Part shown: one piece after another, positions 43,736 to 51,846 of the stretch | Layout of the letters: the number at the start of each line of letters is the position of its first letter | Position numbering within the stretch: the first letter of the stretch is position 1 | Assembly (NCBI GenBank): GCA_965220305.1 | Contig: OZ244817.1 | Coordinates: forward strand, 2,356,001 to 2,420,000 | Length of the DNA stretch: 64,000 nucleotides | Direction: 5' to 3' | Source of the DNA: G965220305 sp965220305 | Lineage (GTDB): Bacteria > Chloroflexota > Dehalococcoidia > Lucifugimonadales > UBA3495 | Notes under the pieces: model-generated | What the model saw: only the letters and a program-made list of their open reading frames with translations | What the model was told of the DNA's origin: nothing | Database searches by the model: none | Translations under genes and position numbers: made by a program

Positions 43736-46063
43736 ATGCTGGACTACAAGCCAAATATAGTCCTCTCCAACCAGGAGTACAGCGTGGTGGGCACCCGACC
43801 CGTCCGCCACGACGGACCGGACAAGGTGATGGGCCGCGCCCGCTACGCCGCCGATATTCACCTGCCCGGCATGTTGCACGGGAAGATTCTGCGCAGTCCC
43901 CACGCCCACGCCCGCATCCGCAGCATCGACGCCAGCCGGGCCCTGGCCCTCACCGGCGTGGCGGCGGTGGTGACCGCCGCCGACCTTGCCGACGCTTCCG
44001 CCGCCCTGGTGGACCAGGAGGAAGGGGCCGCGGTGAACTACGGCTTCTATAGCCGCAACGTGTTGGCCCGGGAAAAGGCCCTGTACAAGGGCCACGCCGT
44101 GGCTGCCGTGGCGGCCACCAGCCCCCACCTGGCAGAGGAGGCCCTGGCCCTGATTGACGTGGACTACGAGGTGCTGCCCCCGGTGCTCAGCGCCGCCGAC
44201 GCCATGAAGGACGACGCGCCCATCCTCCACGAGCGGTTGCTCACCATGACCAGCGCCAACCAGCGTAACGGCGGTTGGGGCCCGCCCGACACCGATGGGG
44301 GCACCAACATCGCCAACCACTTCGAGTTCACCCTGGGCGACCCGGAGCAGGGGTTCAAGGAGGCCGACGTGGTGGTGGAGCGAGAGTACCACACCAGGCC
44401 GGTGCACCAGGGCTACATCGAGCCCCATTCGGCCACCGCCCAGTGGAACACCGATGATTCCGTGACCATTTGGGCCAGCAGCCAGGGACACTTCGCCCTG
44501 CGGGACCACACCTCGGTCATCCTGGGCTTGTCGGTCTCCAAGGTGAAGGTCATTCCCATGGAAATCGGCGGCGGGTTCGGCGGTAAGGGGCAGGGCGGCT
44601 GCTATTTGGAGCCGGTGGTCGCCGCGCTCTCCCGCAAGACCGGACATCCGGTGAAAATTGCCATGTCCCGTACGGAAGTGTTCACCGGCACCGGGCCCAC
44701 CTCGGGAACCCACATCAAGGTAAAGCTGGGGGCCACCAGGGAAGGGCGCATGACCGCGGCCCGGGCTACCCTGATATACGAGGCCGGGGCCTTCCCCGGT
44801 TCGCCGGTGCCCTCGGGCTGCCGGACCATGTTCTCGCCTTACGACATACCCAACGCCTTCGTCGAAGGGTATGACGTGCTGATTAACGTGCAAAAGTCCG
44901 CGGCCTACCGCGCCCCGGGGTCGCCGCCGGCCTCCTTCGCCGCCGAGCAGGCTATCGACGAGCTATGCAACGAGCTGGGTATGGACCCGGTGGAGTTCCG
45001 GGTGCGCAACGCCGCCAAGGAGGGTACCCGACAGGCCACCGGCCCGGTGTACCGGCGCATCGGCTTTGAGGAACTGCTCCAGGCGACGCAGCAGCATCCC
45101 CACCTGGCAACTCCCCTGGAAGGCCCCAACCGGGGTCGGGGCGTCGCCGCCGGGGCCTGGTTCAACGGCACCGGCCCGGCCAGCGCCGTGGCCAGCGTCA
45201 ATCCCGACGGCACCGTCAGCCTGGTGGAAGGCTCGCCGGACATCGGCGGCAGCCGGGCCGCCATGGCCATGCACATCGCCGAGGTGTTGCAGATTCCCGT
45301 CGATGAGGTCAAACCTTCCATAGCCGATACCGATTCCATCGGCTACAGCTCCGGCGCCGGAGGCAGCGGAGTCACCTTCAAAATGGGCACGGCGGTCTAC
45401 AACGCCGCCGAGGACATCAAGCGGCAGTTGATTGAACGGGCCGCCACCATTTGGGACGTGTTGGTGGATGACGTGGAGTACAAGGACGCCACGTTGCAGC
45501 ACCGCTCCGACCCGGAGTTGCGCCTGACCTTCAAGCAAATCTCCCGCCGGCTCAACGGCACCGGCGGCCCGGTGGTGGGTCGCGCCACCGCCAACCCCGG
45601 CGGCGTGGGCAACGCCTTCGGCATCCATGTGGTGGACGTGGAGGTTGACCCGGACACCGGCAAGGTGGAGATTCTGCGCTACACCGCCCTGCAGGACGCC
45701 GGAAAGGCCATCCACCCCAGCTACGTGGAAGGCCAGATTCAGGGCGGCGCAGTCCAGGGCATCGGCTGGGCCCTGAACGAAGAGTATTACTACGACGACC
45801 AGGGGCAGATGATGAACTCCAGCTTCCTGGACTACCGGATGCCCACCAGCCTGGACCTGCCCATGATCGACACCGTAATTGTCGAGGTAGCCAACCCCGG
45901 CCATCCCCTGGGGGTGCGCGGCGTGGGCGAGGTATCCCTGGTGCCGCCCATGGCGGCGGTGGCCAACGCCATCTCCAACGCCCTGGGGGTGCGCATGACC
46001 CAGCTACCCATGAACCCGGGCACCATCCTGGAAGCCCTCTGGGAAAAGGATGGCGCTGAGTAG
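43736..46063 (+). CDS. Xanthine dehydrogenase family molybdopterin-binding subunit
   Basis: 775 residues, the large (CoxL/XdhB-like) subunit of the molybdenum hydroxylase family. Blocks: VGTRPVRHDGPDKVMGRARYAADIHLPGMLHGKILRSPHAHARI at the N-terminus, EIGGGFGGKG at about residue 275, AYRAPGSPPASFAAEQAIDELC, and GVRGVGEVSLVPPMAAVANAISNALG with the catalytic glutamate near the C-terminus. Such subunits hydroxylate purines, aldehydes, nicotinate or CO, depending on loops I cannot resolve. The FAD and Fe-S partners (CoxM/CoxS) are not adjacent, so they are encoded elsewhere or missing. TAGGAG lies upstream of the start. Confidence 0.88.
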   Translation: MLDYKPNIVLSNQEYSVVGTRPVRHDGPDKVMGRARYAADIHLPGMLHGKILRSPHAHARIRSIDASRALALTGVAAVVTAADLADASAALVDQEEGAAVNYGFYSRNVLAREKALYKGHAVAAVAATSPHLAEEALALIDVDYEVLPPVLSAADAMKDDAPILHERLLTMTSANQRNGGWGPPDTDGGTNIANHFEFTLGDPEQGFKEADVVVEREYHTRPVHQGYIEPHSATAQWNTDDSVTIWASSQGHFALRDHTSVILGLSVSKVKVIPMEIGGGFGGKGQGGCYLEPVVAALSRKTGHPVKIAMSRTEVFTGTGPTSGTHIKVKLGATREGRMTAARATLIYEAGAFPGSPVPSGCRTMFSPYDIPNAFVEGYDVLINVQKSAAYRAPGSPPASFAAEQAIDELCNELGMDPVEFRVRNAAKEGTRQATGPVYRRIGFEELLQATQQHPHLATPLEGPNRGRGVAAGAWFNGTGPASAVASVNPDGTVSLVEGSPDIGGSRAAMAMHIAEVLQIPVDEVKPSIADTDSIGYSSGAGGSGVTFKMGTAVYNAAEDIKRQLIERAATIWDVLVDDVEYKDATLQHRSDPELRLTFKQISRRLNGTGGPVVGRATANPGGVGNAFGIHVVDVEVDPDTGKVEILRYTALQDAGKAIHPSYVEGQIQGGAVQGIGWALNEEYYYDDQGQMMNSSFLDYRMPTSLDLPMIDTVIVEVANPGHPLGVRGVGEVSLVPPMAAVANAISNALGVRMTQLPMNPGTILEALWEKDGAE

Positions 46064-46072
46064 CGGCAATTT

Positions 46073-46097
46073 GTAGGGGCGCACAGCCGTGCGCCCC
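46073..46097. repeat. GTAGGGGCGCAC hairpin repeat, second copy
   Basis: GGGGCGCAC (46076-46084), loop AGCC, GTGCGCCCC (46089-46097), right behind the stop codon of the molybdopterin subunit gene. It is the same family as 22522-22549. Confidence 0.7.
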
Positions 46098-46150
46098 CCA
46101 TATTTGACCAGAGCCGGGCCTTGGATGGTTTCGACGGAATGGAGGGCATT

Positions 46151-46418
46151 GTGGCTAACACCATACCGCAAGGTGAAGGACTGGCCGAGTATATCAGGGC
46201 TGCCGTACATGGGGCCACGTATGAAGTGCTGCCCGATGGGACGTACTATGGAGATTCCCAGCTTCCAAGGGGTCTATGCCAATGCCGATAGTCTTGAGGA
46301 GTGCCAGGCGGACCTCTGCGAAATTCTGGAAGATTGGATAGCTCTTGGACGGAAATTAGGACATCCCATTCCCGTGCTCCATACCGTAGACCCCATGCCC
46401 GATAAGGAAACGAATTAG
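46151..46418 (+). pseudogene. HicB-like antitoxin, frameshifted
   Basis: From a GTG at 46151 (GGAGGG upstream) the frame reads VANTIPQGEGLAEYIRAAVHGATYEVLPDGTYYGD, and then ends soon after a shift near 46253. In the -1 frame it continues IPSFQGVYANADSLEECQADLCEILEDWIALGRKLGHPIPVL, the normal HicB pattern. About two bases are missing between TATGGAGA and TTCCC. The antitoxin is therefore broken unless this is an assembly error. Confidence 0.75.
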
Positions 46419-46580
46419 TGCCTTCCCTCGGCCCTATTAGCAGAAATGACCTGATAGCCTACCTTCGGGTCATTGGATTTGAAGGCCCATATCCTGGACG
46501 TAGACACCAACACATGGTCAACGGGCAGTTGAAGTTGGTAATCCCAAATCCCCATCGTGGCGATATTAGAGCCTGTTGAC
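46418..46580 (+). pseudogene. HicA-like toxin, truncated at the C-terminus
   Basis: The GTG at 46418 overlaps the hicB stop. It reads VPSLGPISRNDLIAYLRVIGFEGPYPGRRHQHMVNGQLKLVIPNPHRGDIRAC and stops, while normal HicA continues for about 25 more residues (the last helices). The histidine of RRHQHMV is present. The truncation point is followed by foreign-looking DNA beginning GCCTGTTGACAAATTGATC, perhaps the end of a lost mobile element. Confidence 0.7.
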
Positions 46581-46623
46581 AAATTGATCTGAACCTAACC
46601 GTAACCAGACGACACCCAAATAT

Positions 46624-46672
46624 CAACAGACAATGTCCCAACGGAACCCAACCGTTGGGACATTGTCTGTTG
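46624..46672. repeat. Perfect 21-bp inverted repeat with 7-nt loop
   Basis: Arms 46624-46644 and 46652-46672 are exact complements (core AATGTCCCAACGG / CCGTTGGGACATT) around AACCCAA. No T-run follows on either strand, so it is not a usual terminator. It may be a protein-binding site, the remains of a palindromic mobile element, or part of a structured RNA. Confidence 0.75.
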
Positions 46673-46764
46673 CAAAGCTGTTTCGCCGGGATGCTGGGCC
46701 TTGTGGCGACCGTCATCGCTCTTCGCTAGCGGTCATACACGCCGCCCTGTGTTACAGTGGCAGC

Positions 46765-46985
46765 GGTCGAGTCGCGGGTGAATGCCCGCCAATGTAGCCA
46801 GTCATTTTAAGGAAGGCCCTCGTGTCTCTCCTGCGGGGCTTGCGCTTACAGTGACGTTGGCGACTCGACCAAAGTAGCCTTACCCTGAATCGCGGGAGAG
46901 TTTCCGCCGTTGCCAACGGCGACGCGTTCTCCTCCCTCAGAAAGTGAAAAGCCGCCGGTGCTGTTTGCCCATCCCGGCGGCCAAG
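46765..46985 (+). ncRNA. Candidate structured leader RNA upstream of the symporter gene
   Basis: Four or more stems follow in series. GGTCGAGTCGC (46765-46775) pairs with GCGACTCGACC (46860-46870), enclosing CGGG-TGAATG-CCCG and a GCCC..GGGGC stem. Then GGGAGA..TCTCC encloses GCCGTT-GCC-AACGGC, and finally GCCGCCGG..CCGGCGGC. The span has no open frame and lies about 100 bases before the symporter start. I cannot match it to a known riboswitch or housekeeping RNA. Confidence 0.4.
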
Positions 46986-47084
46986 TTTCCACCTGCGGGG
47001 TTAACTATGTGTATCCTGCCACCCGGCCCGCCCACCAATTAACTGACGGCGTGCTTGGTTCCGATCTCGCCGAGTGAGGTTGTG

Positions 47085-48536
47085 ATGTTGCCAACGTTTA
47101 TCACCATCATCATCACCCTGGCGACTGCCGGGGTATTCCTTTTGTTGGGGATATGGCACGTCCGTGGCAGGTCCATCAGCATTGAGGACTACATCGTTGC
47201 CCGAAACACGGCGGGTACCGGGCTGGCGATTGCGACGCTGGTAGCGTCGGGGATGGGAGCGTGGATTCTGTTTGCCCCGGCGGAAACCGGTATCCGGGCG
47301 GGCATTGCCGGTCTGGTGAGTTACGGGATCGGCGCGGCGGCTCCGATGGTGGCTTTCGTCCTGCTGGGACCTCGGATGCGCCGACTGATGCCCCAGGGCC
47401 ACTCGGTCACCGAGTACGTCCGGCACCGGTTCGGGCCTGTGGTCTATTACTTCGTCCTGTTCACGGTCGTTTTCTATATGCTGACGTTCCTCACGGCGGA
47501 GCTGACCGGCATGGCCCAAGCCGGTCAGTTGATCGGGGATATGCCCCTGGGGGTGACATCGACCATCATTGGGCTGCTGACGGTGGCCTACACGGCCTAC
47601 GGCGGCATGAGGGCCTCCCTGTTCACCGACCGAATTCAGTTCTGCGTCATCGTGCCCCTGCTGGTCTTGGTGGTCGTTGCCGGTGTCGGCGGGTCAGGGG
47701 AGATGTTGAGGGCGGCGTCGGAGAAGGCGCCGGAATTGTTGTCGATAGGGAACCTGCCCGGATGGGAGTTTGGCGTCGTGCTGGTCATCGCCAACCTGTC
47801 GGCCGAGATGTTCAATCAGGGAACGTGGCAGCGAGTTTACACGGTGAGGGACACAAGAACGCTGCGGACGGGGTTCGTCGTCGCCGGGTTGGTGGTCTTG
47901 CCGGTGATCCTCCTGACCGGATTGTTCGGCATCATGGCAGTGGGATCGGGGAATGCGGCAGAGCCGTCGGTGGCCATGCTCTCCTTCGTGGTAGCGGCCA
48001 TGTCCCCCTGGATGGTGGTCGCGGTGCTGGTTCTGGCGATGGTGTTGGTCATGAGCAGCATGGACACCCTGTTGAACGGGATAGTCAGCGCCATCACCAC
48101 CGAGGTGGCCCATTACCGCCGTAGTCCCTCGATGCTCGGCCACGCCCGGCTGACCACGTCGGTCCTGATCGTCATCCCCATCGGCGTTGCCTCACAGGGT
48201 TACGGCGTACTGTACCTGTTCCTCATAGCCGACTTGGTGTGCGCCGCGACGTTGTTTCCGGTGTTCTTCGGCATGTTCGCCCGGCATTTCAACGGTTGGG
48301 CGGCATTGGGCAGCAGCGTTGCCGGGCTGGTCGTCGGGACGTTGTTCTTTCCTGCGCCGGATTTCAGCGGTTGGAATTCCATACCGGGGGCTGGGAGGTT
48401 CTTGTTCAGTTTTGGCGGCGCCTTGGCCGTCTCTGCGGCATTGAGCATGGTCTCCGCTCTGATATGCAGCGTCGGAAATGCCAAAGCCTACGACTACACC
48501 CGCCTCAGCACGGAAGTTCACCTGCTTGAGAACTGA
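47085..48536 (+). CDS. Sodium:solute symporter family protein
   Basis: 483 residues with about 13 membrane helices and the SSS pattern: SISIEDYIVARNTAGTGLAIATLVASGMGAWILFAPAETG near the N-terminus, TAYGGMRASLFTDRIQFCVIV in the middle (the GGxxAVxxTDxxQ motif, close variant), and AEMFNQGTWQRVYTVRDTRTLRTG after it. The substrate is unknown; urea, proline, pantothenate and sugars are all moved by relatives. The start at 47085 (MLPTFITIIITL) has GAGG upstream; a longer start at 47055 is possible. The structured leader at 46765-46985 may control it. Confidence 0.85.
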   Translation: MLPTFITIIITLATAGVFLLLGIWHVRGRSISIEDYIVARNTAGTGLAIATLVASGMGAWILFAPAETGIRAGIAGLVSYGIGAAAPMVAFVLLGPRMRRLMPQGHSVTEYVRHRFGPVVYYFVLFTVVFYMLTFLTAELTGMAQAGQLIGDMPLGVTSTIIGLLTVAYTAYGGMRASLFTDRIQFCVIVPLLVLVVVAGVGGSGEMLRAASEKAPELLSIGNLPGWEFGVVLVIANLSAEMFNQGTWQRVYTVRDTRTLRTGFVVAGLVVLPVILLTGLFGIMAVGSGNAAEPSVAMLSFVVAAMSPWMVVAVLVLAMVLVMSSMDTLLNGIVSAITTEVAHYRRSPSMLGHARLTTSVLIVIPIGVASQGYGVLYLFLIADLVCAATLFPVFFGMFARHFNGWAALGSSVAGLVVGTLFFPAPDFSGWNSIPGAGRFLFSFGGALAVSAALSMVSALICSVGNAKAYDYTRLSTEVHLLEN

Positions 48537-48565
48537 CCAGGCCAACGCAGTCACCGTCCGGCGCG

Positions 48566-48637
48566 TCAGAAAACGCCCACGAAATACAGCGCCATCAGGC
48601 AAAAGTAGCTGAATACCAGAATCAGGGCCGTCAACAC
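48566..48637 (-). CDS. Possible 23-residue membrane peptide
   Basis: GTG start, VLTALILVFSYFCLMALYFVGVF, then stop. It is a single membrane helix, convergent with the symporter and 29 bases behind it. A TATACT sits 9-10 bases before the GTG, but there is no ribosome-binding site. Symporters often have tiny partners, yet usually on the same strand, so this is weak. Confidence 0.2.
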   Translation of the reverse strand: MLTALILVFSYFCLMALYFVGVF

Positions 48638-48716
48638 GCCCTAGTATAGACTTGCTTGCCCGCATCCTGCGGCAAGCTGGAATCAGTCGGGAATACTGGG
48701 AGAACCTGTAACCAAC

Positions 48717-49013
48717 TCACCCAAACCAAGCCTCGGACTTTGCTGCCAACGTAACAGGACAGTGGAATACCTTACGCATAGGAGACTCAAACTCGGGTTC
48801 CGGTCTGGTTGACCGTTGAAGCGCCTGAATGCGCCGTTCTTGAAATTCTTGCTGTAGGGCGCCAATGTCAGCAAGGGCGTCGATATGCACCTCGATGGCT
48901 TCTTCTACCGTGTCTCCACACGTAACAGTACCCAATTCTAGGCAGTGAGCGGGGAACATCCCGTCTTCCGGTTCGACGATGCCGGTCAGCCTAACCAGGT
49001 TTTCCATTGTCAT
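48717..49013 (-). CDS. HicB-like antitoxin, solitary
   Basis: 98 residues: MTMENLVRLTGIVEPEDGMFPAHCLELGTVTCGDTVEEAIEVHIDALADIGALQQEF, the HicB fold pattern (P-A-x-C-L-E-L-G-T-x-x-x-G-x-x-x-x-E-A). No HicA-like gene is beside it. It may be an orphan antitoxin or a regulator. Confidence 0.65.
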   Translation of the reverse strand: MTMENLVRLTGIVEPEDGMFPAHCLELGTVTCGDTVEEAIEVHIDALADIGALQQEFQERRIQALQRSTRPEPEFESPMRKVFHCPVTLAAKSEAWFG

Positions 49014-49233
49014 TACATCCAGTCTAGTCTACGCATAATTGTATTCTCCAATTCCCTTCCCCACAATCGCCAAAGGCCCCCCCAACTTGTCATTACCGCA
49101 AGCGGTGCGTAAAATGCCTTTTATAATCACCGATGGCCTTGACAGCAAGGACTCATAGTTGCCCACCATCACGGTAAAGGTTGGAGATTAACGCTCCAAC
49201 TCCGCCAAAGGGCTGGGCGGAATGGAGGACTTT

Positions 49234-50277
49234 ATGGACTTTGGACTGTTTTTGGAGTTTCCTTGCCGTGAGGGCAGCACCGAGCAGGACGCCTTCCAGG
49301 AGGCCTTCGCCCTGGTGGACCTGGCCGAAGACCTGGGGGTGAAGTCGGTTTGGTTGGCCGAGTACCACTTCAACCAGGGGCGGGTCCTATCCTCTCCCGT
49401 CACCATCGCCACCGCCATCGCCTCCCGCACCAAGAACGCCCGGGTGGGCCTGGCCGTCCAGTGCATACCCCTGGGGCATCCCATCCGTATTGCCGAAGAG
49501 GTGGCCGTCCTGGACCACATCAGCCAGGGCCGCCTGGAGTTCGGCGTGGGCCGGGGCACCTTCCCCAACGTTCACGAGGGGTTCAACGTGCCCTTTGACC
49601 AGAGCCGGGGCCGTTTTGAAGAATTCCTGGAGATAATGGTTAAGGCTTGGACCAACGAGACCTTCTCCTTCCAGGGAGAGTTCTTCAGTTGCGACGAGCT
49701 ATGCGTGACCCCCAAGCCCTACCAGAAGCCCCATCCTCCCGTCTGGGTGGGCGTCACCTCCGCCGAGAGCTTTCCCATAACCGGGCGCATGGGCTACCCT
49801 CTCATCGTCAATCCCTCCCGCGTCTTCACCCTGCCGGAGTTGGCCGCCTCGGTCCAGGAGTACCGCCAGGCCTGGCAACAGGCCGGTCACGAAGGCCAGG
49901 GAAAGGTGGGGCTGCGGTTGCCCATCTACGTGGCCGAGTCGGAAGAGGAAGCCTACTCCGATCCCCAGGAAAGCGCCATGTTCTCGGTGAAACGTTTGGG
50001 CAACCGGGTGGGCAGCTACGCCACCTACGGCGGCACCACCGGCGACTGGCAGGCCCAGAGCGAGCGCATTCTGGGCATGAGCTACGACGACTGGTTCCGG
50101 GACAAGGTAATCTACGGCACCGCCGATTCGGTGGCGGAGCGCCTGAAGAATCTGGAAAAAGAGTTGGGTTTGGACCTGGTAATCTACGAGATTAACTACG
50201 GCAACCTGATGTCCATCGAAATGCAGACGGAATCGCTGAAGAAGTTCAACCAGGGGGTAATCCCCCAGCTCATCTAA
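49234..50277 (+). CDS. LLM class flavin-dependent oxidoreductase (luciferase-like)
   Basis: 347 residues. MDFGLFLEFPCREGSTEQDAFQEAFALVDLAEDLGVKSVWLAEYHF, GLAVQCIPLGHPIRIAEEVAVLDHISQGRLEFGVGRG, and FQGEFFSCDELCVTPKPYQKPHPPVWVGVTSAESF are typical of two-component flavin monooxygenases close to bacterial luciferase. The start at 49234 is preferred over 49222 because GGAGG lies just upstream of it. The Nudix gene follows 17 bases later and may be co-transcribed. Confidence 0.85.
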   Translation: MDFGLFLEFPCREGSTEQDAFQEAFALVDLAEDLGVKSVWLAEYHFNQGRVLSSPVTIATAIASRTKNARVGLAVQCIPLGHPIRIAEEVAVLDHISQGRLEFGVGRGTFPNVHEGFNVPFDQSRGRFEEFLEIMVKAWTNETFSFQGEFFSCDELCVTPKPYQKPHPPVWVGVTSAESFPITGRMGYPLIVNPSRVFTLPELAASVQEYRQAWQQAGHEGQGKVGLRLPIYVAESEEEAYSDPQESAMFSVKRLGNRVGSYATYGGTTGDWQAQSERILGMSYDDWFRDKVIYGTADSVAERLKNLEKELGLDLVIYEINYGNLMSIEMQTESLKKFNQGVIPQLI

Positions 50278-50293
50278 AGGCGAGGTAGGTGCA

Positions 50294-51052
50294 ATGGAGC
50301 TTATCGAGTCCACCACCAACCCCTTCCGGGGGATTGTTGCCAGGCCCGAGGCGTTGCCCAACGACCCGCAAGAGTTCCGCCAACGCCTTCGCTACTCCTT
50401 ACAGCAGTGGGGAGAGCAGGACTTCCTCACCGTGTGGTTGCAGGTGCCCATCGCCAAGTCGGCTTTAATCCCCGTGGCGGTGGACGCCGGGTTCTCCTTC
50501 CACCACAGCGGAGAGGACTACCTGCTGCTCACCTACCGGCTGGTGGACCATTCCCACATCCCACCTTTCGCCACCCACTACATCGGGGCTGGCGGCGTGG
50601 TGCTCAACGACGACCGGGAGTTGCTGGTAGTGTGCGAACGCTACCGCCGACCGGGGCAGCCCCCCTTCTACAAGCTGCCCGGCGGGGCCCTGCACCCAGG
50701 CGAGCACCTGGAACACGCGGTAATCCGAGAAGTCCTGGAAGAGACCGGCGTTCAGACGCGCTTCGAGGCCCTGGTCTGTTTCCGCCACTGGCACGGCTAC
50801 CGCTACGGCAAGTCGGACATCTACTTCGTCTGCCGCCTGCGGCCCCTGAGCGCCGAGATAAAGATGCAGGCCGAAGAGATTGAGGAATGCCTGTGGCTTC
50901 CGGTGGACGAGTACCTGGCCGCCGAGGAAACCAGCGTGTTCAACAAGAGCATCGTCCGCGCCGCCCTGGAAAGCCCGGGCATAGCGCCCGCCGTCATCGA
51001 GGGCATCGAAGGGCCGGAGCAGCGGGAGTTCTTCATGCCCCGCTACGACTGA
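50294..51052 (+). CDS. Nudix hydrolase with N-terminal NUDT6-like domain
   Basis: 252 residues. The Nudix box is complete: G131 ALHPG E137 HLEHAVI REVLEE T GV, giving the GX5EX7REUXEEXGU motif at 131-153. It coordinates metal and hydrolyses a nucleoside diphosphate linked to another group. The first 95 residues (NPFRGIVARPEALPND..RYSLQQWGEQDFLTVWLQVPIAKSALIPVAVDAGFSFHH) resemble the N-terminal part of NUDT6-type proteins. The substrate is unknown. AGGTAGGTG stands upstream of the start. Confidence 0.85.
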   Translation: MELIESTTNPFRGIVARPEALPNDPQEFRQRLRYSLQQWGEQDFLTVWLQVPIAKSALIPVAVDAGFSFHHSGEDYLLLTYRLVDHSHIPPFATHYIGAGGVVLNDDRELLVVCERYRRPGQPPFYKLPGGALHPGEHLEHAVIREVLEETGVQTRFEALVCFRHWHGYRYGKSDIYFVCRLRPLSAEIKMQAEEIEECLWLPVDEYLAAEETSVFNKSIVRAALESPGIAPAVIEGIEGPEQREFFMPRYD

Positions 51053-51599
51053 GCGGCATTGGGCGTTTTCCAGATTCCCCGCCCAGGTACATCTAGGTGG
51101 TTCTAAAAAGCCCCTTACAAAGATTGTGATTTCGGAACCAGACAAGACCTTGAGTCCCAGGTGAGATTTAAAAACGTTGCCTGAAAGGGTCGTGTTTGAT
51201 GTAACCATCCACCAGGGTTATAGCTACGGCGAGGATGAAAGCCATACGTATAGGGCCAGCGTAATCCTCAGAGGGAACAACTCATGGATTATCATAGACT
51301 TTGAGTCTGTCGAGTAGCAGTCAGTTTGATTGAGAAACTATCTCTAACCCCATGTTAACATGTCCATTCATCCGCTTTTGTTGACAGGCCCGCCACGAGT
51401 AGGGGGACAGACTTTTCCCCTCTGGAAGCTCTCGTGTCGAGGGCGCCCCGCTGTTTCAAAAGTAGGCTTGTTGCGTGAAGAACATCAAAAGCTCTCCATC
51501 ATCCCCAATTACTGTATACTGATTTCAATGTGTTGACAGAGGCTCAGTCTCCTACTAAGACGACCATGCTTTCCAGTATCCCAGATTACGGGGTGCATC
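51053..51599. other. Long intergenic region with one small open frame
   Basis: 547 bases, AT-richer than average. A 41-codon frame at 51192-51317 is described separately. TTGACA at 51533-51538 could be the -35 of the next gene, and TATACT at 51513-51518 is another possible -10. No member of the common repeat families is seen, which is unusual for a gap of this size here. Confidence 0.5.
51192..51317 (+). CDS. Possible 41-residue protein or gene fragment
   Basis: A GTG start gives VFDVTIHQGYSYGEDESHTYRASVILRGNNSWIIIDFESVE. AAAGGG lies a few bases upstream. The alternating hydrophobic pattern looks like two or three beta strands, so it may be the surviving end of a longer protein. No family is recognised. 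Confidence 0.3.
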   Translation: MFDVTIHQGYSYGEDESHTYRASVILRGNNSWIIIDFESVE

Positions 51600-51788
51600 A
51601 TGACAACAGCGCCAAATCCCCAACCCGTTACTACGGATGAACTCCGGCACGAGTTACAGCACTATGCGACCAAGGCTGACCTATATCAGATGGAGAACCG
51701 GCTGGTCCGCTGGATGATAGCCATGATGCTTGGCGGCATGGGGGTGGCAGCTACGCTCACTTTGGCCATCCAAAAACTCCTGGCATGA
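51600..51788 (+). CDS. Small coiled-coil plus membrane-anchor protein
   Basis: 62 residues: an N-terminal charged helix (TTDELRHELQHYATKADLYQMENRLVRW) followed by one membrane segment (MIAMMLGGMGVAATLTLAIQKLLA). The heptad pattern KADLxxMENRL is that of the small CCDC90-like/DUF1640 proteins often found as orphan genes or in phage. Its function is unknown. Confidence 0.55.
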   Translation: MTTAPNPQPVTTDELRHELQHYATKADLYQMENRLVRWMIAMMLGGMGVAATLTLAIQKLLA

Positions 51789-51846
51789 TTGATGGAGTAT
51801 TATGTGCCACTGATTTGTCAAGGGCAGAAGTGAGGGAACACCAGCC

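Noticed and set aside
46765..46870. The 11-bp stem near the symporter as a tRNA or tmRNA acceptor stem.
   Set aside because: The enclosed sequence lacks D and T arms, an anticodon loop and a CCA end, and has no GTTCRA motif.
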